In this document: positions 16,397 through 24,160 of the stretch, piece after piece
Layout: every line of letters starts with the position of its first letter
Numbering within the stretch: the stretch's first letter is position 1
Assembly: GCA_938048455.1 (NCBI GenBank)
Contig: CALIUY010000036.1
Coordinates: 40,331 to 104,330 of the forward strand
DNA: 64,000 bases
DNA from: an uncultured Desulfobacterales bacterium
Lineage (GTDB): Bacteria; Desulfobacterota; Desulfobacteria; Desulfobacterales; SpSt-501
Direction: 5' to 3'
Made by a program: the position numbers and the translations under genes
Notes under the pieces: generated by a model
Database searches by the model: none
Told to the model about the DNA's origin: nothing
What the model saw: the letters and a program-made list of their open reading frames with translations, nothing else

Positions 16397-16795
16397 GGCT
16401 CTTCTCCTTTCGCTGGACTGCCGATCTTCAAGGCAAGTCCCGTGCCGCAGTCCCGCCTAAAAAAACAACCATTTGTTTTCAATAGACAAATCAAAAGACC
16501 CCGGCTTCGGCGGCATGCGCCTGGCTTCCGTGCAGGTGTGGTCTTTCGCCACACTTCGAGGCGTCCGCGAAGGAGGATTTGAACGGATTGTGGCAGAGGT
16601 TGAAGGGGTTATCCTGCCGTAGGGTTCTGCGACGCCCTTTGGGGGATATTCCGGCGAAGACTGCGGCGGCGATCGTGGACAGGGGCGCCTTGATCGCCTG
16701 CAGAATTCCTGCTAAGCGCAAAGAAGGCCGCCGCGGACGGATCTCCGGCCGGGCTTCACCCCTTCAACCCGATCAACCCGCAAAGGAGGGTGGCC
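16397..16795. other. 399-base intergenic region with inverted repeats
   Basis: No convincing gene. It contains an AT-rich patch (16456-16500) with ATTTGT...ACAAAT. It also has a 6-base-stem hairpin GTGTGG/CCACAC (16536-16554). A 12-base pair of inverted repeats, GGTTGAAGGGGT (16598-16609) and ACCCCTTCAACC (16758-16769), encloses about 148 bases just ahead of the ferritin-like gene. A short minus-strand frame (16491-16721) was judged a chance ORF. The region could hold a structured leader RNA or the remnant of a small inserted element; neither is shown. Confidence 0.4.
16598..16769. repeat. long-range 12-base inverted repeat
   Basis: GGTTGAAGGGGT at 16598-16609 is the exact reverse complement of ACCCCTTCAACC at 16758-16769. 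The second arm ends about 12 bases before the ribosome-binding site of the ferritin-like gene. Pairing would close a 148-base GC-rich domain in a transcript. No transposase or target-site duplication is visible. Confidence 0.6.
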
Positions 16796-17263
16796 ATGAA
16801 TTTCGGGAGCCTCGATGAAATTCTCGCGTTCGCCATATCCAAGGAAAAGGAGGCGGTGCAGTTTTATTCCCGGCTTGCCAAAGAGGAGAGCTTCTCGGGG
16901 GCCCGCGAAATGTTCACGGAGTTCGCCCGCGAAGAGGGCAAGCACGAAAGGCTGCTGGTCGAGTTCAAGACCCGGGGCACCGCCGAAGCCGTGCGCGATT
17001 ATCCGCTCAAGTGGATCAAGGACATCAAGCGCAGCGACTTCGCCGTCGAAATCGAATACCGACCGGGCATGGCTTACAACGAGATTCTCATGCTGGCGAT
17101 GAAGCGGGAGGAAAAGGCGCTCAAGCTCTACAACGAGTTTCTGCGCCGGGCGGAGACGGCCGAGGCGAAAAAGCTCTTCCAGGTGCTCTGCCAGGAGGAG
17201 GCCAAACACAAACTGGCGCTCGAAACCCTCTACGACGACTACATGGCGAAGATGGGGGATTGA
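16796..17263 (+). CDS. ferritin-like / rubrerythrin-type di-iron protein
   Basis: 155 residues, ATG at 16796 behind a strong AAAGGAGGG site. A four-helix di-iron protein: E-A-V-Q-F-Y with Glu19, E-G-K-H with Glu47/His50, E-K-A-L-K-L-Y with Glu106, and E-A-K-H with Glu135/His138, which gives the two ExxH motifs and two glutamates of the erythrin family. There is no C-terminal rubredoxin domain, so it is not a full rubrerythrin. Such proteins serve in peroxide reduction or iron handling in anaerobes. It converges on the Tag gene, whose end overlaps its last 25 bases. Confidence 0.87.
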   Translation: MNFGSLDEILAFAISKEKEAVQFYSRLAKEESFSGAREMFTEFAREEGKHERLLVEFKTRGTAEAVRDYPLKWIKDIKRSDFAVEIEYRPGMAYNEILMLAMKREEKALKLYNEFLRRAETAEAKKLFQVLCQEEAKHKLALETLYDDYMAKMGD

Positions 17264-17892
17264 GCGGCGATCGCCGCGTGTCGGAAGCAGCCCGTCAGGT
17301 GGTCATTCACCAGGCCGGTGGCCTGCATGAAGGCATAGGCGATGACGGGTCCGAAGAAGCGCATCCCGCGACGCCCGAGCTCGCGGCTGAGCGCCGCCGA
17401 TTCCGGGGTCTGCGCGGGAACCTCTTCCGGTCGCCGGAAACGGTTCACCCGGGGGGCGCCGCCCGCGAAACGCCACAAAAAGGCGCCGAAGGAGCCGTAC
17501 TCCTCGCGGATGGACAGCACCGCACGGGCGTTGGCGATGGCCGCTTCGATCTTGGCGCGGTTGCGCACGATGCCCGGCACGGAGAGCAGGCGGCGTACGT
17601 CGGCCTCGGTGAAACGCGCCACCCGCTCGGCCGAAAACCCCGCAAACGCCCGGCGATAGGCTTCGCGCTTTTTCAAGACGGTCAACCAGCTCAAGCCCGC
17701 CTGGGCGCTTTCGAGCACCAGAAACTCGAAGAGACGGCGCTCGTCTTTTTCCGGAACCCCCCACTCCGTGTCGTGGTAAGCGATCAAGAGCGGGTCGCCC
17801 GATGCCCAGGGGCAGCGAGGGGGATCAGCGACGCAGGTAGAAACCGAGGGCCTTGTCGAGGACTTCGGTGGGCGCGAATTCGGCTCCGACAT
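17239..17892 (-). CDS. tag: DNA-3-methyladenine glycosylase I
   Basis: 217 residues (E. coli Tag is 187). It excises 3-methyladenine from alkylated DNA. Family features: RCPW with Cys27, AYHDTEWGVPE with His40, QAGLSWLTVLKKRE, and VNDHLTGC with His198 and Cys202; these are the four zinc ligands of the Tag zinc snap. The conserved core starts at residue 26. No ATG, GTG or TTG lies between the PilZ stop and that core, so the ATG at 17892 is used here. It lies inside the PilZ gene and gives a 68-base overlap, so a non-standard start nearer the core remains possible. Confidence 0.88.
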   Translation of the reverse strand: MSEPNSRPPKSSTRPSVSTCVADPPRCPWASGDPLLIAYHDTEWGVPEKDERRLFEFLVLESAQAGLSWLTVLKKREAYRRAFAGFSAERVARFTEADVRRLLSVPGIVRNRAKIEAAIANARAVLSIREEYGSFGAFLWRFAGGAPRVNRFRRPEEVPAQTPESAALSRELGRRGMRFFGPVIAYAFMQATGLVNDHLTGCFRHAAIAAQSPIFAM

Positions 17893-18298
17893 AGGGCGGG
17901 TTCACGTTGCGCACGATCAGTTTTTTCTCGAGGCGGCTGCGGGCGGCGTCGTCGAGATGGAAGGCGACCTTGAGCCAGTCCCCCGGGGTGAACGTCTCCC
18001 GGCCTTCGATCAACAGCTTCACGCCGCTCGTCGAGAGGTCGCGTACGCGCATCGACCCCTTGCCTTGGGGGCGGCCGTCCACATAATGTACGTAAACGCC
18101 GGGAAGATCGACCTCCTTGCGGTAGAAGCGCCGCTTTTCGAGGCGCACGACCGCCTCGGCGCCGCAGCCGCAGCGCAGGCGAAATCGCCGCGGCGGGGGA
18201 TCGCCGAAGGCCGTGGGGCTGAAGGTCCGCTTCCTGCCGCACTGCGGGCAGCGGAAGAGCGCCTCTTCCCCCTCGACGGGGACGATGAGTTCGGTCAT
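17825..18298 (-). CDS. PilZ-domain protein with N-terminal zinc ribbon
   Basis: 157 residues. The N-terminus has CPQC (Cys17/20) and CGC (Cys43/45), a likely zinc ribbon. The PilZ part begins at RRFYRKEVDLPG (56-67), which supplies the RxxxR-type c-di-GMP motif, and continues with RDLSTSG (86-92), the D/N-x-S-x-x-G motif. Both elements needed for c-di-GMP binding are therefore present. Likely a c-di-GMP effector. An HD-GYP phosphodiesterase gene lies 22 kb away in the same window. Transcribed together with tag. Confidence 0.85.
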   Translation of the reverse strand: MTELIVPVEGEEALFRCPQCGRKRTFSPTAFGDPPPRRFRLRCGCGAEAVVRLEKRRFYRKEVDLPGVYVHYVDGRPQGKGSMRVRDLSTSGVKLLIEGRETFTPGDWLKVAFHLDDAARSRLEKKLIVRNVNPPYVGAEFAPTEVLDKALGFYLRR

Positions 18299-18441
18299 GG
18301 CGATTCCTGCGGCGATGATCCGGCAAAAAGAGAAGGAAATGACCGGAACCGCGGCCGTCTGAGGTTTATTCTATCAGCGACGGGCCTCAAGAGAAAGACT
18401 TTCCGCGCGGGGGATCCGCTGCTCCGACCGGGGTTCGAGCG

Positions 18442-18762
18442 ATGAACGGCGGGAAAACCGATCGCCTTCTCGAGGAAGAGGTCGCGGAAGAAACGGAGGT
18501 GACCGAGCCTCCGCTCTACCGGGTCTTTTTGCACAACGACGATTTCACGCCGCGGGCGTTCGTCGTCGCCGTGCTGGTCACCATTTTTCAGAAGCCCGAG
18601 GCCGAAGCCGCGGCCCTCATGTGGCAGGCCCATCACCACGGCATCGCTCTCTGCGGCATCTATCCCCTCGAGTTCGCCGAAACCCGTGTCGCCCGGGCCC
18701 ACGAGGCGGCGCGCGAAAACGGCTTTCCGCTGCGCTTCACCTTGGAGGAGGACCGCCCGTGA
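18442..18762 (+). CDS. clpS: ATP-dependent Clp protease adaptor ClpS
   Basis: 106 residues. It binds N-degron substrates and delivers them to ClpAP. Family signature YRVFLHNDDFTPRAFVVAVL (26-45), followed by AALMWQAHHHGIALCGIYPLEFAETRV, with the conserved acidic NDD residues that contact the N-terminal amine. ATG start. Unlike the usual clpS-clpA pair, no clpA follows. Instead a small unknown gene is coupled by a four-base GTGA overlap. Confidence 0.9.
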   Translation: MNGGKTDRLLEEEVAEETEVTEPPLYRVFLHNDDFTPRAFVVAVLVTIFQKPEAEAAALMWQAHHHGIALCGIYPLEFAETRVARAHEAARENGFPLRFTLEEDRP

Positions 18763-19073
18763 AACCGCAGGCCCCGCCCCCGGGCCCTCTGGAGGCCCGC
18801 GATATCCTCACCCGCGTCACCCGCTACAACCTCATCCGCAACGGCCGCCTGGTCTACATCGATGTGCACGAGGCGCTCCACGGAAGGCTGGCGGGACGGT
18901 TCGTCGCCGCCCCGAATCTCGTGAACCTGATCGCCCGGCAGGAGTTTCAGGGGGTCGGGGAGACCGAGGCGGAAGCGCTCGCGGATTGTCTGGCCAAGAT
19001 CGCCGGGAAGGCGATCGAGGAACTCTTCCCGCACCGCCGGCCCTCCCCGGAGCCGGAAGAGACGGCGCACTGA
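18759..19073 (+). CDS. hypothetical protein coupled to clpS
   Basis: 104 residues from a GTG at 18759 that overlaps the clpS stop (GTGA). I do not recognise a family. The middle (RYNLIRNGRLVYIDVHEAL, then GRFVAAPNLVNLIARQEF and GETEAEALADCLAKIAG) reads as a compact alpha/beta domain. The first 12 and last 15 residues are proline-rich or charged tails. No signal peptide or membrane segment. Its coupling to clpS suggests a role linked to N-degron proteolysis, but this is inference. Confidence 0.6.
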   Translation: MKPQAPPPGPLEARDILTRVTRYNLIRNGRLVYIDVHEALHGRLAGRFVAAPNLVNLIARQEFQGVGETEAEALADCLAKIAGKAIEELFPHRRPSPEPEETAH

Positions 19074-19090
19074 AGGCTCGCTCTTCCTTT

Positions 19091-20878
19091 TCAGGAAATC
19101 GCATCGAAGCGGCACTTCTCAAAGCAGGTCATGCAGCGGATGCATTTCTCCTTGTCGATGCGCGCGGGCTGCTTTTTCTTCCAGGCGATCGCGCCGGCGG
19201 GGCAGGCCTTGAAGCAGGCGCCGCACTGCGTGCAGACCTCGGGATCGATCTCGAACCGGAGCAGCGCGACGCAGCGTTTGGCGGGGCAGCGCTTTTCGAA
19301 GATGTGCGCTTCGTATTCGGAGCGGAAGTAGCGCAGGGTCGAGAGCACGGGGTTGGGGCCGGTCTGGCCGAGGCCGCAGAGGGAGGCTTCCTTGATGATG
19401 TGCGAGAGCTCCTCGAGCGTGGCGAGGTCGCCCGGCTCGCCGCGGCCCTCGCAGATTTTCTCCAGGATCTCGAGCAGCCGTCGGGTCCCCTCGCGGCACG
19501 GGGTGCACTTGCCGCAGGATTCGTCCTGCACGAAGTCCATGAAGAAGCGCGCCATGTCCACCATGCAGGTCTCGTGGTCCATGACGATGACGCCGCCCGA
19601 GCCCATGATGGCGCCCACCTTGGCGATCTCTTCGTAATCGACGGGAATGTCGAGATACTGCTCGGGCACACAGCCTCCCGAGGGCCCCCCGAGCTGCACG
19701 GCCTTGAACTTCTTCTTGCGCGGGATCCCGCCCCCGATGTCGAAAATCAGCCGCCGCAGGCTCGTCCCCATGGGGACTTCGACGAGGCCGATGTTGTTCA
19801 CGTCCCCCGAGAGGGCGAAAACCTTGGTCCCCTTGCTGCCTTCGGTGCCGACGGAGGCGAACCAGCGGCCGCCGTGGTTGATGATCAGCGGGATGTTGGC
19901 GAGGGTCTCCACGTTGTTCAGGACGGTCGGCTTTTCCCACAGGCCCTTCACCGCGGGAAAAGGCGGCCGCGGCCGGGGCATGCCGCGCTTGCCCTCGATC
20001 GAGCGCATGAGCGCCGTTTCCTCGCCGCAGACAAAGGCGCCGGCCCCCTGGTAGATGTCGATGTCGAAATCGAAACCCGTACCCAGGATGTCTTTGCCGA
20101 GCAGGCCGTATTCCCGCGCCTGGCGGATGGCGATCTCCAGGCGCCGGATGGCGAGCGGATATTCGGTGCGCACGTAAATGTAGCCTTGGTGCGCGTCGAT
20201 CGCCCGCGCGGCGATGATCATCCCCTCGAGCACGGCGTGCGGGTCGGCCTCGAGGACGCTGCGGTCCATGAAGGCGCCGGGATCGCCCTCGTCGGCGTTG
20301 CAGAGGACGTACTTGACGGCCCCCGGACTTTTTCGGGCGAATTCCCACTTGATCCCCGTGGGAAAGCCCGCGCCGCCCCGGCCGCGCAGTCCCGAAATCT
20401 TCACCTCCTCGATGATCCGCTCGGGGGTCATCTCGCGCAGCGCCTTGGCCGCGGCGAAATAGCCGTCGCGCGCGATGTACTCGTCGATCACCTCGGGGTC
20501 GATCACCCCCTTGTTGCGCATCACCCAGAACATCTGGTGCGCGAAAAAGGGGATCGACTCCATCTTGGGGATGGTTTCCTTGGAGGCGGGCTCGACATAG
20601 AAGAGCTTCTTGACCGGCCGCCCCTTCAGAAAATGCTCCTCGACGAGATGGGGGACGATCTCGGGGGTGAGCTTCTGGTAGAAAATGCCCTCGGGCTGGA
20701 CGAGCATCACCGGCCCCACGGCGCAAAACCCGTTGCAGCCGGTTTCGATGATCTTGATCTCTTCGGCAAGCCCGCGTTTTTCGAGCTCCCCCTGAAGGGT
20801 CTCGCGGAACATCTCGCTGCGGTTCGCCCGACAACCGGTCCCCCCGCAGAGCATGAGCTGAGTTCTGACCTTGTCCAT
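19091..20878 (-). CDS. NuoF/HndC-like flavin and Fe-S oxidoreductase subunit
   Basis: 595 residues, matching HndC/HydB-type subunits. Order of domains: thioredoxin-like [2Fe-2S] domain (Cys11, Cys16, Cys48, Cys52); FMN/NAD(P)-binding core (RGRGGAGFPTGIKW, NADEGDPGAFMDR, GAFVCGEETALMRSIEG); SLBB; an N3-type 4Fe-4S motif (CGKCTPCREG); and two C-terminal ferredoxin clusters (Cys549/552/555/559 and Cys579/582/585/589). The family passes electrons between NAD(P)H and ferredoxin or a hydrogenase/formate-dehydrogenase partner in the cytoplasm. With the HndA-like gene upstream it would form the flavin module. No catalytic hydrogenase subunit follows. Converges with the clpS operon. Confidence 0.9.
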   Translation of the reverse strand: MDKVRTQLMLCGGTGCRANRSEMFRETLQGELEKRGLAEEIKIIETGCNGFCAVGPVMLVQPEGIFYQKLTPEIVPHLVEEHFLKGRPVKKLFYVEPASKETIPKMESIPFFAHQMFWVMRNKGVIDPEVIDEYIARDGYFAAAKALREMTPERIIEEVKISGLRGRGGAGFPTGIKWEFARKSPGAVKYVLCNADEGDPGAFMDRSVLEADPHAVLEGMIIAARAIDAHQGYIYVRTEYPLAIRRLEIAIRQAREYGLLGKDILGTGFDFDIDIYQGAGAFVCGEETALMRSIEGKRGMPRPRPPFPAVKGLWEKPTVLNNVETLANIPLIINHGGRWFASVGTEGSKGTKVFALSGDVNNIGLVEVPMGTSLRRLIFDIGGGIPRKKKFKAVQLGGPSGGCVPEQYLDIPVDYEEIAKVGAIMGSGGVIVMDHETCMVDMARFFMDFVQDESCGKCTPCREGTRRLLEILEKICEGRGEPGDLATLEELSHIIKEASLCGLGQTGPNPVLSTLRYFRSEYEAHIFEKRCPAKRCVALLRFEIDPEVCTQCGACFKACPAGAIAWKKKQPARIDKEKCIRCMTCFEKCRFDAIS

Positions 20879-20929
20879 CCCTTCTCCGTCTTATCGCCGC
20901 TCCGTTGAACGGGAAAAGAGGCTGCGCGC

Positions 20930-21283
20930 CTACCAGGAGCCGTCGAGGCCCCGCAGCCCGTTCATGTAGAGCCTGCCGCTGGCGACGAACAGCGAGTATT
21001 TCGTGAGCAGAATCGGCAACCGGTAGGACCGGGCGAGCTCGATCACCGGCTGATCGGGCCGCTTGCCGCGCACGAAGACGACGCAGGCCACGCCGGCCAC
21101 GCGCGCGGTGCGCAGCACCTGCTCCGTGGTCAACCCCGTGAGCAGCACGGCCCCCTTGGCGACCGCCGAGAGCACGTCGGCCATCAAGTCGGCGCCGCCG
21201 CCGCCGGTGACGACGGTGTCAAGCTGGTCTTCGCCGACCAGCACCTCCGCCTTCAGAATGTCCCGGATTTCCGAAATTTTCAT
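20930..21283 (-). CDS. DRTGG-domain protein (copy 1)
   Basis: 117 residues: MKISEIRDILKAEVLVGED at the start, a GGGGADLMADVLS segment in the middle and LLTGLTTEQVLRTARVAG, then CVVFVRGKRPDQPVIELA. This is a single DRTGG/CBS-related fold, here without other domains. Similar stand-alone proteins are typically encoded with [FeFe]-hydrogenase-type genes. A second copy at 25623-25976 is clearly paralogous (LTGLTSIQTVRTAKIAGVSAVVFVRGK). It lies between the HndA- and HndC-like genes, 19 bases after the former, so it belongs to that redox complex genetically. Ligand unknown. Confidence 0.75.
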   Translation of the reverse strand: MKISEIRDILKAEVLVGEDQLDTVVTGGGGADLMADVLSAVAKGAVLLTGLTTEQVLRTARVAGVACVVFVRGKRPDQPVIELARSYRLPILLTKYSLFVASGRLYMNGLRGLDGSW

Positions 21284-21302
21284 GGCGCTTCGTCCGCCCG
21301 CA

Positions 21303-21797
21303 TCACCGGTAGGGCTCGAGCACCTCGATCACCCGGTCGGCTTTCACATCCCCGAAGGTGTCGTTGTTCACCACCATGACCGGGGCGAGTCCGCAGGCCC
21401 CCAGGCAACGCACGGCCTCGAGGGAGAAACGCCGATCCGGGGACGTGCCGCCCGGGGCGAGCTGGAAGCGGGCCTCGATGCGGGTGATCACTTCCTTGAT
21501 CCCCTTCACGTAACAGGCGGTGCCCATGCACACCTTGATCAGGTTGCGCCCCTTGGGTTTGAGGGAGAAGAGCGAATAAAACGAGGCCACCCCGAAGACA
21601 TCGCTTCGCGGCAGGTTCAGCCCGGAGGCGACGGCGTCGATCAGTTCCACGGGAAGGTAGCCTACCACCTGCTGGCATTCCCGCAGCACGGCGATCACCG
21701 AACCGGCGACACCGCGGTGGCGCGCGATGACGGCATCGATCTTCTCCCACATCTCCGGGGTGATGTCCGGGTGCTCCGGGTGCGGCGGGACGGACAT
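21303..21797 (-). CDS. NuoE/HndA-like [2Fe-2S] subunit
   Basis: 164 residues, full length for the 24 kDa-type subunit. A helical N-terminal part carries LRECQQVVGYLP, and the thioredoxin-fold ferredoxin supplies Cys90 and Cys95 (VCMGTACYVKG) and Cys131 and Cys135 (CLGACGLAPVM). It passes electrons with the NuoF-like partner. ATG behind AAAGGAG. First gene of a three-gene set with DRTGG and the HndC-like gene. Confidence 0.9.
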   Translation of the reverse strand: MSVPPHPEHPDITPEMWEKIDAVIARHRGVAGSVIAVLRECQQVVGYLPVELIDAVASGLNLPRSDVFGVASFYSLFSLKPKGRNLIKVCMGTACYVKGIKEVITRIEARFQLAPGGTSPDRRFSLEAVRCLGACGLAPVMVVNNDTFGDVKADRVIEVLEPYR

Positions 21798-21851
21798 GGG
21801 CGGGTTTCTCCTTTTCGAATCCGGAAGCCTTCCACCAAGCGGAAGGCAATT

Positions 21852-21880
21852 CCTATTTCACAGACCCTGTGGATTGTCAA
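21852..21880 (-). promoter_or_regulatory. possible promoter for the HndA-DRTGG-HndC set
   Basis: Minus strand perfect TTGACA (21875-21880), 17-base spacer, AATAGG (21852-21857). About 55 bases upstream of the HndA-like ATG. The -35 is strong and the -10 weak. Confidence 0.4.
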
Positions 21881-21911
21881 ACGGAAACAGCGGGCTGCGG
21901 CCTTCTGCCGC

Positions 21912-21941
21912 TTGACCGACGGGGCGCAAACGGCCTACGAT
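21912..21941 (+). promoter_or_regulatory. sigma-70-like promoter for the phosphorylase/amidohydrolase genes
   Basis: TTGACC (21912-21917), 18-base spacer, TACGAT (21936-21941), about 50 bases upstream of the ATG at 21994. Divergent to the HndA promoter, with about 30 bases between the two -35 boxes. Confidence 0.5.
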
Positions 21942-21993
21942 GGTTTCCGGCGTTCCCCATCCTTCGCTGACGAAACCCGGGAGGTTCCGGCCC

Positions 21994-22833
21994 ATGCCCA
22001 CGCGCGACAAGGCCCTCGAGGCGGCGGAAGCCGTGCGGCGAAGGCTTTCGAGCCGGGCCGACACCGCGGTGGTCACCGGCACCGGTCTGGCAGACCTGTT
22101 CGAGCGGCTCGAGCGGCCGGAGGCCGTGGATTTCCGCGAGCTGCCCCATTTTCCCGCCACCACGGTCGAAAGCCACCCCGGGCGCCTCGCCGCAGGAAAG
22201 CTCGCCGGTCTTCCGCTGTGGCTGCTCCAGGGGCGGGTGCACCTCTACGAGGGCTACAGCGCGGCGGAGGTCGCCTTCCCCGTGCGCGTCTTGCAGGAAC
22301 TCGGGGTCCGCCGCCTGATCCTCACGAACGCCGCCGGCGGGCTCAGGCCCGATCTCTCCCCGGGCGATCTCTTCGGAATCCTCGACCACCTCAACCTGAC
22401 GGGGGAAAATCCGCTCGTCGGGCCGAACGAGGAATCCTGGGGTCCCCGCTTCCCGGACATGGCTTTCGCCTGGGACCCGCAGCTCGCCCGTCTGGCTCGC
22501 GCCTGCGGGCGGGAGATCGGGGTGGAACTGAAAACCGGCGTCTATGCCGGCCTGCGCGGCCCGGCGCTCGAGACCCCCGCCGAGGTGCGCTGGCTCCAGC
22601 GGATCGGGGCCGAGGCCGTGGGCTTTTCCACCGTCCAGGAGGCGATCGCCGCCGCGCACGGCGGGATGCGGCTGTGCGGCATCTCGGTCATCACCAACGT
22701 TCACGACCCCGAGCGCCCGCGCCGTTCCACGATGGCGGAGATCCTCGCCGCGGCCCGCGCCGCCGCACCGCGGCTTGCGCTTTTGCTCGAGGCGCTCGCG
22801 CGCCGGCTGAGGGACGATGGGCCGGCCGATTGA
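21994..22833 (+). CDS. purine-nucleoside / methylthioinosine-type phosphorylase
   Basis: 279 residues from the ATG at 21994 (GGGAGG site just upstream). Trimeric-type PNP family: GTGL phosphate loop (29-32), RVHLYEGY (81-88), TNAAGGL (111-117), LETPAEV (192-198) with the base-binding glutamate, FSTV at 211-214 where classical PNP has MST, and ITN (233-235) with the base-binding asparagine. It splits a purine nucleoside with phosphate to the base and a (deoxy/methylthio)ribose-1-phosphate. The following genes encode MTA/SAH-deaminase-like enzymes and, further on, MtnA. Methylthioinosine is therefore a plausible natural substrate, as in Pseudomonas aeruginosa MTIP. Ordinary inosine/guanosine PNP is the alternative. 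Confidence 0.82.
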   Translation: MPTRDKALEAAEAVRRRLSSRADTAVVTGTGLADLFERLERPEAVDFRELPHFPATTVESHPGRLAAGKLAGLPLWLLQGRVHLYEGYSAAEVAFPVRVLQELGVRRLILTNAAGGLRPDLSPGDLFGILDHLNLTGENPLVGPNEESWGPRFPDMAFAWDPQLARLARACGREIGVELKTGVYAGLRGPALETPAEVRWLQRIGAEAVGFSTVQEAIAAAHGGMRLCGISVITNVHDPERPRRSTMAEILAAARAAAPRLALLLEALARRLRDDGPAD

Positions 22834-24160
22834 CCTGCTCGTGGCCGGGGGGCTTGTGCTCACCCTCGACGACGAGGGCCGCCGCTTCGTGGACGGCGCC
22901 GTCGCCGTCCACGGCGGGCGGATCCTCGAGGTGGGCGAGACCGCTGCTCTTGCGCCGCGCTACCTTCCCGCCCGCCGCATCGACGCCCGCGGCGGCATCA
23001 TCCTGCCCGGGCTCGTCAACGCGCACACCCACGCCGCGATGACCCTCTTCCGGGGGCTCGCCGACGACCTGCCCCTCGAGCGCTGGCTCCACGAGCACAT
23101 CTTCCCGGCCGAGGCCGCGCTCACGGGCGAGAGGGTCTACCGCGGGGCGCTCCTGGCCTGCGCCGAGATGATTCTCTCGGGCACCACGACCTTCTGCGAC
23201 ATGTACCTCTTCGAGGACGCCGTCGCCCGCGCCGCCCACGAGGCGGGCCTGCGCGCGGTCGTGGGCGAGGTGCTCTTCGATTTCCCCTCGCCGCACTACG
23301 GCGGAATCGAAAACGGTTTCGCCTTCAGCGAGCGCCTGGCCGCCGAATGGCGCGGGGACCCCCGGATCACGGTCGCCGTCGAGCCGCACTCCACCTACCT
23401 CTGTGCGCCGGAGCTTCTCGTGCGCGCCGCCCGGCTGGCCGAACGGCACGGGCTGCCGCTCATCATCCACCTGTCGGAGACCCGGAGCGAGGTCGCCGCC
23501 GTACGCGCGCGCTACGGCGTCTCGCCGGTCGCGCACCTCGCGCGCCTGGGCATTTTGGGACCGAACCTGCTCGCCTGTCACGCCGTCTGGGTGGACGAGG
23601 ACGACATCGAGCGCCTGGCGGCTCACGGAGTCGGGATCGCCCACAACGCCGAGAGCAACCTCAAGCTCGCCTCGGGCCTCGCCCCCGTGCCGCGGATGCT
23701 CGCCGCCGGGCTCCGCGTGGGGATCGGCACCGACGGCGCGGCGAGCAACAACGACCTCGATCTCTTCGGCGAGATGGACACCGTCGCCAAGGTGCACAAG
23801 GGCTGGACGCTCGACCCGGCCGTGATGGACGCCGAGACGGTGCTCGCCCTGGCGACCCGCGAGGGCGCCCGGGCGATCGGCCTGGGAGAGACGATCGGGA
23901 CCCTCGAGCAGGGCAAACGCGCGGACCTGATCGTGGTCGACACTCGCCGGCCGCACCTCGTGCCCCTCTACCACCCCGCCTCGCAGCTCGTTTACGCCGC
24001 GCGCGGAAGCGACGTGGTCTGCACCGTGGTCGAAGGCCGGGTGCTTATGGAAGACGGCCGCATCGAAACCTTCGACCTCGAGGAGGCGATGGAGGAGGTG
24101 CGCCGGCTGGCGGGCGCCGTCCGTGCGTCAACCCGCAAGGGATCCGGAGCCGCGCCGTGA
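22817..24160 (+). CDS. 5'-methylthioadenosine/S-adenosylhomocysteine deaminase-like amidohydrolase (1)
   Basis: 447 residues, overlapping the phosphorylase by 17 bases. TIM-barrel metal-dependent hydrolase of the MtaD/SsnA class. Zinc ligands and catalytic residues line up: His70/His72 in NAHTH, His218 and Glu221 in HLSETRSE, His255 in LACHAVWVDE, and Asp306 in GTDGAASNNDLDL. The MtaD family deaminates the 6-amino group of MTA or SAH to the inosine form. Together with the phosphorylase it would give MTA to MTI to methylthioribose-1-phosphate plus hypoxanthine. Substrate preference is not determinable by eye; other amino-purine or triazine substrates occur in the superfamily. Confidence 0.82.
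   Translation: MGRPIDLLVAGGLVLTLDDEGRRFVDGAVAVHGGRILEVGETAALAPRYLPARRIDARGGIILPGLVNAHTHAAMTLFRGLADDLPLERWLHEHIFPAEAALTGERVYRGALLACAEMILSGTTTFCDMYLFEDAVARAAHEAGLRAVVGEVLFDFPSPHYGGIENGFAFSERLAAEWRGDPRITVAVEPHSTYLCAPELLVRAARLAERHGLPLIIHLSETRSEVAAVRARYGVSPVAHLARLGILGPNLLACHAVWVDEDDIERLAAHGVGIAHNAESNLKLASGLAPVPRMLAAGLRVGIGTDGAASNNDLDLFGEMDTVAKVHKGWTLDPAVMDAETVLALATREGARAIGLGETIGTLEQGKRADLIVVDTRRPHLVPLYHPASQLVYAARGSDVVCTVVEGRVLMEDGRIETFDLEEAMEEVRRLAGAVRASTRKGSGAAP

Noticed and set aside
16491..16721. 76-codon minus-strand frame in the region before the ferritin-like gene
   Set aside because: No ribosome-binding site, composition typical of chance translation, and it reads across the inverted-repeat region.
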